Both the position numbers and the translations under genes were made by a program. This document shows, piece by piece, positions 32,127 to 42,188 of a stretch of 64,000 nt of DNA. Source of the stretch: CAWJJM01 sp963843275 (lineage in GTDB: Bacteria > Acidobacteriota > Thermoanaerobaculia > Multivoradales > JBCCEF01); contig CAWJJM010000012.1 in assembly GCA_963843275.1 (NCBI GenBank), forward strand, positions 1,426,001 through 1,490,000. The letters run 5' to 3'. How positions within the stretch are numbered: the stretch's first letter is position 1; each line of letters starts with the position of its first letter. The notes below the pieces were generated by a model. The model saw only the letters and a program-made list of their open reading frames with translations, had not been told where the DNA came from and searched no databases.

Positions 32127-34284
32127 TAGGGGATGTCGAACGGGACTCCCTCGCGCAGGCTGCGGAGGGCCAGGATCGCCGCCAGGCTGACGGCCCGCAA
32201 GTCGGACCAGGAGATCGGCTCCGGCCCGGCCCCGGTGACCGCCCGGGCGAAGCACTCCACCTCGGCGCGGTGCCCCTTGTCCTGCCGCGATCGATGGCGC
32301 CGGCGTGCGCCCACCGGCGACCGTGACGACCTCCCGGAAGTCGTCGATCACCCCGATCCTGCCGCCCCCGAACACTTCCACCCGCTCTTTGGGAAAGGAC
32401 GGGTCGCCGCCCGCCAGATAGGCGACGCTCGACACCGAACCGTTCGGCGTGGCGGAGCACCGAGGAAGCTCTGGTCGTCGCGGACCGGCGGTGCGGCGGG
32501 GCCGCCGACGCACTCGGCGAAGACACGCACCGGGAGGCGAGCCTGCCAGGTAGGTGACGAGGTCGATGGCGTGACAGGCCTCGCCGACGATCCGGCCGCC
32601 GCCGACCGTCGAGGTCCTGTGCCCAGTGGCTCGGCTCGAGAGGGCCGGCGTTGAAACGGAAGGACAGAGTGAGCGGGGATGCGATCTCCTCGAAGTGCTC
32701 GCGCAAGCGCCGCGCGGCGGGTGAGAACCGCCGGTTGAAGCCGACCGTCAACACCGGTCGACGCGCCGCCGGCGCCGGCCAGTGCCGCCTCGACCCGGTC
32801 CACCTCCTCGACGGTGAGAGCCAGCGGCTTCTCGACGAACACGTGCTTGCCCGCGGCCAGCGGCGCGCTCCACTTGCGCCGCATGGCGGTCGTGGCGGGT
32901 GGCGATGAACACGGCGTCGACGCAGGGATCGGAGAACACGTCCTCTCGTCGCTGGCGGTCGCGGCACGGAAGCCCGAGTGCTCCACCGCGTCAGCGGCCG
33001 GCAGTCCACGCGCCGAGCACAGCAGCTCGGGTCGCAGGCGGTCACCGGCGGCGGCGAAGGCCGGCAGCAGGACCGCGCGCGCAAAGGCGCCGGTGCCGAT
33101 CACCGCGACCCCGGCCCGGCCATCGGCGACGGCTCCGGTGACGACCGCCGGCTGTGGTGGCTCCGGGCCGCGCCGCTCCTCCGTCGGATAGCGCAGCACG
33201 ATCCCGAGATAGGGCGCCGCGCCCTGGTCGATCAGCCGGTAGGCGCGCTCGACCTCGGCGATGTCGAAGCGGTGGCTGATCGAGCGGCTCGACCGACAGC
33301 CGCCCGCGCCGACAGGTCGAGCGACGGCCTGCATGTTCCGCTGCTCGGTCCAGCGCACGTACGCGGCCGGGTAGTCGTGCCCGCGCCTCCTCGTAGACCG
33401 GGTCGTAGCGGCCGGGACCGTAGGAGCAGGAGACCACGAGCTCGGCCTCCTTCACGTAGAACGGCGCGCGCGGGAGCTCCATGCCGACGGCGCCGACCAA
33501 CACCACGCGGCCCTTCTTGCGCACCAGCTCGGCGGCCAGGGCGACCGGCTCGTCGGACGGCGTGGCCGCCGCGACGATCACGGCGTCCGCTCCACGTCCC
33601 GCGGTGCGCTCGCCGACATCGGCCGAGCCCAGCGGGGGCGGGCCAGCTCGGCGCCGCGCATCGGCCGCCAGCTCGCAACGCCGCGGGTCCGGGTCGCTCC
33701 CGAGCACCCGGCAGCCGGCGGCGACCAGGAGACCGACGACGAGCTGACCGACCAGGCCCAGCCCGACCACGTGGACCGTGTCGCCGAGCCCGACCTCTGC
33801 GAGGCGCACCCCCTGCAAGGCGATGGCCCCGAGGACACCGAAGGCCCCGTGCTCGAACGAGACGCCGTCGGGCAAGCAGGGCGCAGAGGTGCTCCGGGAC
33901 GCTGACCACCTCGGCGTGGGGACCGTTGCAGGCCACCCGGTCGCCCGGACGGATTCCCCGCACGCCGTCGCCGCACGCCACCACCACGCCCGCCGAGCTG
34001 TAGCCGAGCGGCATCGCCTCGGAGAGCTTGCTCTGCACCTGGCCCACGGTCGCCCGCAGACCCTCGAGGCGCAGCTTCTCGAGGACGCGCCGGACCTGGT
34101 CCGGGCGCTCGCCGGCCTTCCGCAGAAGCGACTTGCGCGCGAGATCCCGGGCCGTCCTCTCGGTGCCCGCGGAGAGCACCGAAGCGACGTTGGCGATCAC
34201 CACCTGGCCCGGGCCGGCGACGGGCTCGGGGACGTCGACCAGACGGAGGCGACCGTGGCGTCGATCCTGGACGGTCTGTCGCAA
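32126..34284 (-). CDS. Bi-domain oxidoreductase: zinc-type dehydrogenase plus Gfo/Idh/MocA (many frameshifts)
   Basis: About 719 residues. The first half is an MDR/zinc-dehydrogenase-like domain: QVVIANVASVLSAGTERTAR, LGYSSAGVVVACGDGV, and a Rossmann loop in VHVVGLGLVGQLVVGLLVAA. The second half is a Gfo/Idh/MocA domain: VAVIGTGAFARAVLLPAF, AAGKHVFVEKPLALTVEEVD and a C-terminus ECFARAVTGAGPEPISW ending VPFDIP. The fused pair is a known family of polysaccharide loci, thought to act on sugar nucleotides or uronates. A TTG start at 34284 is chosen. It matches the family N-terminus (RQTVQDRRHGRL) and lies 10 bp after AGGAGG. It is the first gene of a three-gene operon with overlapping stops and starts. 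The frame is broken repeatedly between 32.2 and 33.9 kb. Confidence 0.83.
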
Positions 34285-34405
34285 TGTGGGATAGCCTCCT
34301 GGCCGACCTGTTCATCCGTTCGAGCCCACCGATGATATTTCCTCCAGCCCCCCGCAGCCAAGGGAGCCTCCCTGCCGCTCCGCCCCACGCTTCCGGGGAC
34401 AGGCA

Positions 34406-35779
34406 CTGACCTCCCTGGTCGAGCGCCTCCGAACCAAGCTGGGATCCGAGGAGCAGGTTTCCCTCGCGACCGGCAGCGCCGGGGCGCTGGCGCTGCGCAT
34501 CGGGGGCACCGGCGCCACGCTGCTGCTGCAGATCTTCCTCGCCCGCCTGCTGGGCGTCCAGGGCTTCGGCGACTACACGTACGTCCTCGCCTGGGTGGGC
34601 TTGCTGGCGATGTGCGCCACCCTCGGGCTGGACACCGCGGTGGTCCGCTTCGTCGCGGAGTACGCTTCCCGGGGCGCCTGGTCCCTGGTCCGCTCGTTCC
34701 TCCGCCACGCGGTGGCGATCGTCGGGGCCAGCTCGGTGGCCCTGTCGCTGGCTCTCGTGACGACCGTCGAGCTGCTCGACGGGCGGCTCACCGAGGCGCT
34801 GGAACACACCTTCCTCGCCGGCGCCGCGCTGCTCCCGGCCCTCAGCCTGCTACTGCTCGTCTCCGGCGTGCTGCGCGGTCTCAAACGGCTGGTGGTGTCG
34901 ATGCTCCCCCAGTGGCTGCTGCGGCCGGTGCTGGTGATCGTCGCCGTCGCCGTCGTCGTCCTCGGCGCCACCCCCGGCGCACCCACGGTGATGCTGCTCG
35001 ACGCCGCGGTGAGCGGTGTGCTGGTCCTCTATCTCCTACGCGCCGCCCGCCTGCGGCGGCCCGTGGGCGGCGCCGGAGAGCCGCGCCCGCCGTTGTGGAC
35101 CTGGCTCGCCACCAGCCTCCCGATCCTCGCGCAGATCTTGGTCCGGATGTCCATGAGCCGCGTCGACATCCTGCTCGTGGGCGCCCTGTTGGGCACCGCC
35201 TCGTCGGGGATCTACACGGCCGCCGCGCAGATGTCGATCCTGCTCACCTTCGGCTCGATGGCGGTCAACTACGCCGCCGCTCCTGTCTTCGCCGAGCTCG
35301 AGGCGCATCGCCGCCGCCGCGAGCTGCAGAGGGTGGTCATCCTCGGCACCCGCGCCGGGTTCCTCTTCTCGCTCGCGGTGGCGGCCGGCCTCCTGGTCGT
35401 CGGGCCCTTCGTCCTCTCGCTCTACGGCCCCGATTTCCTAGCCGCCAGGCTTCCCCTCCAGGTCCTGGTGGTCTCTCAGCTCCTCGGCGCCGCCGGAGGC
35501 TCGGTCGGCTTCCTGATGGTGATGACGGGGCAGGAGCGGCCGGCAGCCTGGATCACCGCCGGTGCCGGGCTGCTCAACCTGGTCCTGAACCTGCTGTTGA
35601 TCCCCCGGTACGGGCTGCTCGGCGCCGCGGCCGCCACCGGCCTCGCCAACGTCGTCTGGACGGCCGCCCATGCCGTCGCCGTCCACCGGCGGATCGGGGT
35701 CAACGCCACCATCTTCGGACGCTCGCGGCCACCGGTGGTTCACCGCGGCGGGGCCGCAGACGGTCCAAGAGGCTCCTGA
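34406..35779 (+). CDS. Polysaccharide flippase (Wzx/MATE-like)
   Basis: About 457 residues with 12-14 hydrophobic helices. It moves lipid-linked oligosaccharide across the inner membrane. Family-type N-terminus LATGSAGALALRIGGTGATL, then LARLLGVQGFGDYTYVLAWV, then LGLDTAVVRFVAEY. Later come MSMSRVDILLVGALLGTASS, GIYTAAAQMS, LSLYGPDFLAA and a long C-terminal helix set. The first in-frame GTG is at 34595, but starting there would delete the first helix. The reading is open upstream to CTG at 34406, and a lost base could join it to an ATG at 34332. The start is therefore uncertain. The stop overlaps the asnB start (TGATG). It opens the plus arm of the locus, divergent from the operon at 34284. 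Confidence 0.83.
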   Translation: MTSLVERLRTKLGSEEQVSLATGSAGALALRIGGTGATLLLQIFLARLLGVQGFGDYTYVLAWVGLLAMCATLGLDTAVVRFVAEYASRGAWSLVRSFLRHAVAIVGASSVALSLALVTTVELLDGRLTEALEHTFLAGAALLPALSLLLLVSGVLRGLKRLVVSMLPQWLLRPVLVIVAVAVVVLGATPGAPTVMLLDAAVSGVLVLYLLRAARLRRPVGGAGEPRPPLWTWLATSLPILAQILVRMSMSRVDILLVGALLGTASSGIYTAAAQMSILLTFGSMAVNYAAAPVFAELEAHRRRRELQRVVILGTRAGFLFSLAVAAGLLVVGPFVLSLYGPDFLAARLPLQVLVVSQLLGAAGGSVGFLMVMTGQERPAAWITAGAGLLNLVLNLLLIPRYGLLGAAAATGLANVVWTAAHAVAVHRRIGVNATIFGRSRPPVVHRGGAADGPRGS

Positions 35780-37698
35780 TGTGCGGCATCGGCGGTATCG
35801 TCAGCCTCGGCCCCGGCCGCCCCGTGGAACGGCATGCGCTCGCCGCGATGGCCGCCGCCCAACGTCACCGGGGCCCGGACGACGAGGGCCTCTGGCTGCG
35901 GCCGGACCGCCGGGTCGGACTCTCCCACCGGCGGCTGTCGATCGTCGACCTCACGGCCGCCGGCCATCAACCGATGGCCGATCCCAAGGAGAGGGTCCGG
36001 GTCGTCTTCAACGGCGAGATCTACAACTTCCGCGAGCTGCGCTCCTGGCTCCGAGCGCGTGGTCGGCGCTTCGTCAGCGACTGCGACACCGAGGTGCTGG
36101 TGCACCTGTATCTCGAATGCGGCGAGGCCATGTTGGAACGGCTCGACGGCGATTTCGCCTTCGGGCTCTGGGACGAGAACCGCCAGCGCCTGCTGCTCGC
36201 CCGCGACCGCATCGGCGTCAAGCCCCTCTACTACCTCCAGCGACCGGACTGCTTCGCCTTCGCCTCCGAGATCGAGGCCCTGCTCGCCAGTGGCCTGCAC
36301 ACCGCCGAGCTCGACGAGGAGTCTCTCTACCAGTTCCTCACTTTCCTGATGGTCCCGCCGCCGAAGACCCTCTTCCGCGGCGTCGCCAAGCTGCCCGCCG
36401 CCGGCTGGCTGAGCCTCGAGGTGGGCGACGGAGCGGTCCGGCAGCGCAGCGGCCGCTACTGGGAGCCCCTCCCCCGCCCCATCGGCCTCGATGGCCCGGA
36501 CCTCGACGAACGCTTCGCCGAGCTCTTCCAGCGCTCGGTCGAGAAGCGGCTGATGAGCGACGTGCCGGTCGGGGTGCTCTTCTCCGGCGGCGTCGACTCC
36601 ACCCTCAACGCCGCGGCCTTCGGAGAGCTGACGGCGCCGGAGCGGGTGCGCACCTATACCGTCGGCATCAGTCCGGCGGCCGGGTACGAGGACGAGAGCG
36701 GCTGGGCTCGCGAGCAGGCGGCGCGGCTGGGGACGGTGCACCACGAGGTCCGGATCGACGAGGACGACCTGCTGGAGGCGTCCCTGGCGCTCGCCCGCCA
36801 CCACGACGAGCCGCTGTCGGACCCGGTGTGCATCCCCCTGCACCGCGTCGCCCAGCTCGCCCGCTCCACGGGGACCATCGTGCTGCAGGCCGGCGAAGGG
36901 GCCGACGAGCTGTTCTGCGGCTACGACGACTACCGCAACTGGATGGACCGGTACCGGCGCTTCTGGCTCCCCCTCAGCCGCCTGCCGCGCTCCGTCGGCC
37001 GGATCGGCCACGGGCTCCTGCGCCGCTCACCGAACCCGCTGCACCGGAAGATGGCCGACGCCCTGTTGCGGATGGCGCGCGGACAGGAGTTCTTCATCTC
37101 CTCGGCCGTGGGCTTCTACGAGTCGGAGAAGCGGGCGGTGCTGTCGCCCCCCTTCCGCGGCGCCCACGCGGACCTCGACTCCTTCGATCTGGTGGCCCCG
37201 CTGCACCGGCGCTTCGACGAGGCGTGCCCGGAAGGCAGCTTCCTGCAGCGGATGACCTACATCGAGCTGCAGCAGCGGCTGCCGGAGCTCCTTTTGATGC
37301 GGATCGACAAGATGACGATGGCCGCCTCCGTCGAGGCGCGCGTCCCCTTCCTCGATCGCGACCTGGTCGATTTCGCGCTGTCGGTTCCGGACGCCTTCAA
37401 GATCCGTGACGGCATCCCGAAAGAACCGCTCAAACGCCTCGCCGCCCACGCCGTCGACCGCGAGCACGTCTATCGCCCCAAGCGTGGCTTCACCGCTCCC
37501 ATCCAGCACTGGCTACGACACCGGCTGGGCGACGAGATGCGACGTCTTCTGGAAGAGGACCGGGCGGAGCTGGAGCCGTACTTCGACCTCCGCGAGGTGC
37601 GTCGCCGCCTCGATGCTCCGATGCCCACGATCAACCAGGCTTTCCAGCTCTGGGTGATCCTCCAGTTCGCGTTGTGGCGGCGATCGTTCCTGTCGTGA
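35779..37698 (+). CDS. asnB: Glutamine-hydrolysing asparagine synthase / EPS-locus amidotransferase
   Basis: 639 residues, unbroken. The N-terminal Ntn glutaminase has the nucleophile Cys2 (MCGIGGIV), the RHRGPDDEG loop, LSHRRLSIVDLTAAGHQPM, and FNGEIYNFRELR. The synthetase domain has the pyrophosphate loop VLFSGGVDSTL (about residue 268), LQAGEGADELFCGYDDY, MRIDKMTMAASVEARVPFLD and KRGFTAPIQHWL. Members inside polysaccharide loci are thought to amidate a carboxylated sugar rather than aspartate. That would fit a uronate-containing glycan, alongside two heparinase-like proteins. The start overlaps the flippase stop, and the stop overlaps the next GTG (GTGA). The assignment between housekeeping AsnB and EPS amidotransferase is by context. 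Confidence 0.92.
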   Translation: MCGIGGIVSLGPGRPVERHALAAMAAAQRHRGPDDEGLWLRPDRRVGLSHRRLSIVDLTAAGHQPMADPKERVRVVFNGEIYNFRELRSWLRARGRRFVSDCDTEVLVHLYLECGEAMLERLDGDFAFGLWDENRQRLLLARDRIGVKPLYYLQRPDCFAFASEIEALLASGLHTAELDEESLYQFLTFLMVPPPKTLFRGVAKLPAAGWLSLEVGDGAVRQRSGRYWEPLPRPIGLDGPDLDERFAELFQRSVEKRLMSDVPVGVLFSGGVDSTLNAAAFGELTAPERVRTYTVGISPAAGYEDESGWAREQAARLGTVHHEVRIDEDDLLEASLALARHHDEPLSDPVCIPLHRVAQLARSTGTIVLQAGEGADELFCGYDDYRNWMDRYRRFWLPLSRLPRSVGRIGHGLLRRSPNPLHRKMADALLRMARGQEFFISSAVGFYESEKRAVLSPPFRGAHADLDSFDLVAPLHRRFDEACPEGSFLQRMTYIELQQRLPELLLMRIDKMTMAASVEARVPFLDRDLVDFALSVPDAFKIRDGIPKEPLKRLAAHAVDREHVYRPKRGFTAPIQHWLRHRLGDEMRRLLEEDRAELEPYFDLREVRRRLDAPMPTINQAFQLWVILQFALWRRSFLS

Positions 37699-39044
37699 CG
37701 CCGCCCCCCCCGCAGCGCCGCGACGTCCTGATGGTCGCCAACGACTTCCCCCCCGTCGGTGGGGCGGGCGTCCAAAGGTCGCTCTACTTCGCGAAGTACC
37801 TCCCCGAGCATGGCTGGCGCCCGGTGGTGCTGACCGTCCGCGGGGTGGCGTACCCGACCAAGGACCCCACGCTCCTCGATGAGCTCCCACCGTGTGTCGA
37901 GATCGTGCGCACCGAGTCGCTCGAGCTACGCCGGCTCCTGTGGCGGCTCCGGCGGTTCCGCGCGCGCTCCCCGACGGCGGGCCCGACCGACGGCGCGGGC
38001 GCCGGCACGTCCAGTCGTCGCCTTCGCGAGCTGGGGCGCGGACTGCGGCGTTGGCTCTTCGTCCCGGACGACCGGCTGCTGTGGGCTCCCTTCGCACTGC
38101 GCGCGGCGCTGCGCCACGCTCACTCCCGGCCGGTCCACGCGGTCTACGCCACTCTGCCCGCGTACTCCTCCGGGCCTCTCGGCCAGATCGTCGCCCGGCG
38201 GCTCGGCGTCCCCCTGGTGCTCGACCTCCGCGACCCCTGGACCCTCGACCCGTATTTTCCAGCGCCCACGGCGCTGCACGCCTGGCTCAACCGGCGGTTC
38301 GAGGCCAGTTGCCTGCAGGCCGCGGCGCGCATCGTGGTGATCTCCCCGGAGATGCGGCGGCGTCTGCTCGTCGCCTATCCGGACCTCTCCCCCGACCGCG
38401 TCCGGGTGATCACCAACGGCTTCGACGGAGAGACCCAGGCGCGCGTCGCTCCGGTGCGCCGCCCCGACCGCTTCGTCGTCGCCTACGTCGGCTCCCTCTA
38501 CGCCCACCACCTAGAGAGCCTGCGCGCCGCCTGCGCGGCCTGGGACCGCGCGGCGGAGCTCGACGCTCGTTTCGCCGCGAGCTCCGAGCTCGAGCTGATC
38601 GGGCGCTGCGATCCGGAGATCGTCGCCGAGCTCGGCCGCTGGCCGCGAGTACGCTCGCGGCGCCTCGGCTACCTGCCCCACGAGCAGGCGACCGCGCACC
38701 TGCTGGGTGGCGCAGCGCTCCTGCTGCTGATCAAGGACCTCGACCCGCGGCGGGACCTGATCACGATTCCGGGCAAGCTGTTCGAGTATGTCGGGGCGGG
38801 ACCGCCGATCCTGATGATCGGGCCGGAGGGCGACGCGGCAGAGATCGTGCGCGCCAGCGGCGGCGACGTGCTGCGGGAGGCGGACCGCGACGGCGCGACC
38901 GAGGTGCTCCTGCGCCGCTTCGGCGAGCACCACTCCGGCGGCGGCCGCACCCCGCCGAGCCCCGAGCTGCACCGGCGCTACGAGCGGAAGGCGCTGGCCG
39001 GGGAGCTGGCCGCCGTTCTCGACGCGGTAGTGGAGGGCGGCTGA
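37695..39044 (+). CDS. GT4-family glycosyltransferase
   Basis: 449 residues, unbroken, GT-B fold. N-terminal acceptor side: RDVLMVANDFPPVGGAGVQR, YFAKYLPEHGWRPVVLTV, PLVLDLRDPWTLDPYFPAP, RIVVISPEMRRRLL. Donor side: VRVITNGFDGETQARV, FVVAYVGSLYAHHLESL, RRLGYLPHEQATAHLLGGAA, then DLITIPGKLFEYVGAGPPIL with the conserved K-FEY/E motif. The GTG start at 37695 overlaps the asnB stop, so it is translationally coupled. It adds one sugar of the repeat unit on the cytosolic face (inference). Confidence 0.88.
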   Translation: MTPPPPQRRDVLMVANDFPPVGGAGVQRSLYFAKYLPEHGWRPVVLTVRGVAYPTKDPTLLDELPPCVEIVRTESLELRRLLWRLRRFRARSPTAGPTDGAGAGTSSRRLRELGRGLRRWLFVPDDRLLWAPFALRAALRHAHSRPVHAVYATLPAYSSGPLGQIVARRLGVPLVLDLRDPWTLDPYFPAPTALHAWLNRRFEASCLQAAARIVVISPEMRRRLLVAYPDLSPDRVRVITNGFDGETQARVAPVRRPDRFVVAYVGSLYAHHLESLRAACAAWDRAAELDARFAASSELELIGRCDPEIVAELGRWPRVRSRRLGYLPHEQATAHLLGGAALLLLIKDLDPRRDLITIPGKLFEYVGAGPPILMIGPEGDAAEIVRASGGDVLREADRDGATEVLLRRFGEHHSGGGRTPPSPELHRRYERKALAGELAAVLDAVVEGG

Positions 39045-39049
39045 GAACG

Positions 39050-40187
39050 ATGGATTACACCCGTCTCCCCCTGCGCTTCCGGCTGCGCAAGACGCTGCGC
39101 TACGTGCGCCTCTACGGACCGCGCCGGACCTGGGTCAAGGTGAAGAGCCAGCTACGCCTCAACCGGCCGCGGCCGGCCCCGCCGACGCCACCGGGCGCTG
39201 CGCCCGGCGGCCACGTCGGACTCCTCGGCTGTGGCAACTTCGCCTACAGCAACATCGCCTACTACCTGTGCCGCAACTACGGGAAGGTCCTGCGCGGGGC
39301 AATGGATGTCGATCTGCGGCGCGCCGCCGCCCTGTCCCGGGACTACGGTGTGCGGTACGCCACCGACGACGCCGAGCGGGTGCTGACCGATCCCGCGATC
39401 GACCTCGTGTTCGTCGCCTCCAACCACGCCTCCCACGCCCCGTACGCGGTCGCCGCGCTGCGGGCGGGCAAGGCGGTCCACGTGGAGAAGCCACACTGCG
39501 TCGATGAGCGCCAGCTCCGAGATCTGTGCGAGACGATGCTCGCCACGGGGGGGCGGGTGACCCTGGGCTTCAATCGCCCCCACAGCGCTCTGGGCCGGCT
39601 CCTCCGCGGCTACCTCGAGGCCGACCGCGGGCCGATCATGATGAACTGGTTCGTCGCCGGCCACGCCATCGACCCCGACCACTGGTACTTCGACGAGCGG
39701 GAGGGCGGCCGGATCCTCGGGAACCTCTGCCACTGGATCGACTTCGTCTACCAGATGGCGCCGGTGGAGCGCCGCTTTCCGATCACCATCACGCCGAGCC
39801 GATCCGTGGCGTCGGACTGCGACGTCGCCGTCAGCTATCTGTTCGGCGACGGCACCATCGCGCTGATCTCCTTCTCGTCGAAGGGACATACCTTCGAGGG
39901 CGTGCCGCGAGCGCTTCGCGGCACACCGCGGCGACACCCTGCTCTCCCTCGACGACTTCCAGACCCTCCGCGCCGACGTGCGGGAATCGAAGCGGGTGCA
40001 CCGCCGCATCTTCCGCGACCACGGTCATCAGGAGAGGATCCGCACCAGCTACGAGATGGTCTGCCCCGGGGTCGGCGGTGAAGCGGTCGCCTACGTGTGG
40101 GAGTCCGGCCTGCTGGCGTTGCGCACTCGGGAGGCCCTCGAGGACCGCCGGGAGATCGTCGTGGAGAGCTTCGACCGGAGCTTCTGA
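39050..40187 (+). CDS. Gfo/Idh/MocA-family sugar oxidoreductase (one frameshift)
   Basis: About 379 residues. A basic N-terminal extension (RLPLRFRLRKTLRYVRLYGP) precedes the Rossmann domain: HVGLLGCGNFAYSNIAYYLC, VFVASNHASHAPYAVAALRA, and GKAVHVEKPHCVDE (EKP motif). Then follow VTLGFNRPHSALGRLLRGYL, the catalytic-region GGRILGNLCHWIDFVYQM, and the C-terminal sheet. One extra base near 39905 shifts the frame; the end then reads LLSLDDFQTLRADVRESKRV and EREIVVESF-like sequence to the stop. It is the last gene of the plus arm, 5 bp after the GT gene. Probable role: oxidation or epimerisation of a nucleotide sugar for the locus. The substrate is unknown. Confidence 0.85.
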
Positions 40188-40188
40188 G

Positions 40189-40202
40189 CCGGCCCCGGCC
40201 GG
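40189..40202. terminator. Palindromic hairpin between convergent operons
   Basis: CCGGCCCCGGCCGG fills the 16-bp gap between the stops of the plus arm (40187) and the minus-strand heparinase-like gene (40204). It is usable in both directions but lacks T-runs. Confidence 0.45.
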
Positions 40203-40203
40203 A

Positions 40204-42188
40204 TCAGACGAGGCGCCAGTGGAAGCGGCCTTCGACCGGCAGCCGCTCCCGGACCTCGAGCTCGAGGCGCCAGCGGATGCTGCGCCCGGTCGTAGCCAGG
40301 GTACCAGGCCACCCGCGCCATCCGCAGCCCGCGCGCCGGCGGGCAGGTAGTCGAGCCGGAGCATCCGCCCGTCGTCGTCGGTCCAGGTCACCCACCCCTC
40401 CCCGGTCCACCGGGCGCCAACCCTCGGCGAGCTGGAAGTGCCAGGTCACCGCCGGCGACGGCGCAGCACCGGCGGCCGCCTCGAGCCGGTCGTCGATCTC
40501 GAGACCTCCGGGGGAAGCGAGCGCGATCCGGCGCTCGTAGGCGCCGGCGAGACCCCGCCGCGCAAACCCGAGATGGCGCCCGCGGAGCTCGGCGCGGCGG
40601 GGGTCCCATGACAGCGCCTCGACCGGGCAGCCGGTGGCATGGGGGAAGGCGGCGAGATCGAAGACCGCGGGCTCTGCGCCGGCGACCGTCGCCACGTTGT
40701 GGGATGCGGCGCTCAACGTCCGCAGTCGGTCCTCGAGTCGACGCGTGTAGCTCGCGCAGCCGGTGTCGGTGAGCACCGCGATTCCGGACAGGGTCAGCTC
40801 GCAGCTCAGCGCGTCGTTGTGGCCGTGGCCGCCGCGGCCGCGGAGGCCGACGTCGCCACAGTCCACCAGGCAGTGGTCGCGCTGCCGCCTCAGGACGTAG
40901 AGGCCGCCGTCTGCGAAGCCGACGCTGCCGACCGGGGCCGAGGGCACCGGCGGCGGCGGCGGGCCGGGGAGAGCCCGGCGAGAAGCAGCTCCTCGAGCCG
41001 AGGGCGGCCGGCGGCGGCGAGGTCCGGGCGGCCGAGCAGGACGCCGGCGGCGGCGAGCAGCCCCCCGGGATCCTGCACCGGATCGGCCGACAACCGCAGG
41101 ACCGAGCCGTCGTCGTTGTCACCCCACAGCGGCAGCAGACCGTCGGGGCGCCGTACCGCGACGAGGACGTCGAGCATCCGCACCAAGCGCTCGCGGTACG
41201 CCGCACCGAGGTCGATGCCGTGCCGGCACGCCAGGACCTCCGCAGTGAGGAACAGCTCCAGCACCAGCCGGTGATAGGGGATCGATCCCTCGTGGCAGAC
41301 ACCGTCGGGATGGACCTGGGCGAGAATTTCGCGGCGAAGTCCCGACCCGGCGCTGCTTCGCCACCTCGCCGACTCGCGCTCCTCGGGCAGCGCCAGTCCC
41401 AGAACGAGAGACCCCAGCAGGCAGCTCGTCAGGTGGTTCCCGCTGATGTCGCTGTACTCGAGGTTCCGGGCGAGGAACCGTCCGTGCCGGGCCAAGGTGT
41501 CCGCGATCCCTCGGCGGCCAGCGCCGCCTCGCCCGGGCTGCCGGTGAGCAGGTCCGCAGCGACCACCAGGTTGACGGCGCGGAGAGCGACCTCCATCCCC
41601 ACCGTCCAGTTGATCCCATGGCCCGCCGGGTTCTCCTCGCGCCACGACACGTAGCAGTTCCATCAGCGGGCCAGGAACCGCTTCTCGCCGCTTCGCCGGT
41701 ACGCCAACGCGAGCACCGGGAGCGCTGGAGCCGGCTGAGCTCCCAGGGGATCTTGACGTCGGACGGCCGGTCGGCGTCGAGCAGGTCGGCGTAGCGTACC
41801 GCGTGTGGAAGCGGACCGGCCAGCGCGCACCCGGAGAGGAAGTCGCAATGCCAGTCGACGCCCCGGGAGGGTGGGGCAGAACGTGATGGAGGACCTCGCG
41901 TCACCCCGGCCGCGATCCGCTCGCGCGGCCGATCAGTGCGGCGAGCTCCTCGGGGCGGCCGGCGGCGAAGCGCTCGAGGAGAAGGTGCGGTCGTTGTCGG
42001 CATCGAGGAGCTGCCGCCGGGCGGGCGACCGGCGCCTGGAGGGTGCGTAGGGATCGCCGCCGAGGGCGGCGTGCGTGTCCCGCACCCGGCGCCGGGCGGC
42101 ATCAGCGCCGGCAGGCCAGAAAACCGGGGGGCCGGCGGCGAGCCTCGCGCAGCAGGCGGCGAACCGCCGAGGTCCGTGGATCAGGCAC
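40204..42188 (-). CDS. Heparinase II/III-family protein 2 (many frameshifts)
   Basis: About 660 residues over several frames. The GTG start at 42188, overlapping the upstream stop by 8 bp, gives SAVRRLLREARRRPPGFLA. After changes come RRVRDTHAALGGDPYAPSRR, then the toroid: VDWHCDFLSGCALAG, IPWELSRLQRS, HGRFLARNLEYSDISGNHLT, ILAQVHPDGVCHEGSIPYHR, LLPLWGDNDDGSVLRL. The C-terminal half (from about 40947) is unbroken: VDCGDVGLRGRGGHGHNDAL with the HGHND motif, VLTDTGCASYTRR and the terminal beta-sandwich. Same family as 30386-32126 but clearly different in sequence, so this locus has two. It probably shares a transcript with the polymerase-like gene. A function in glycan trimming is inferred. Confidence 0.82.
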
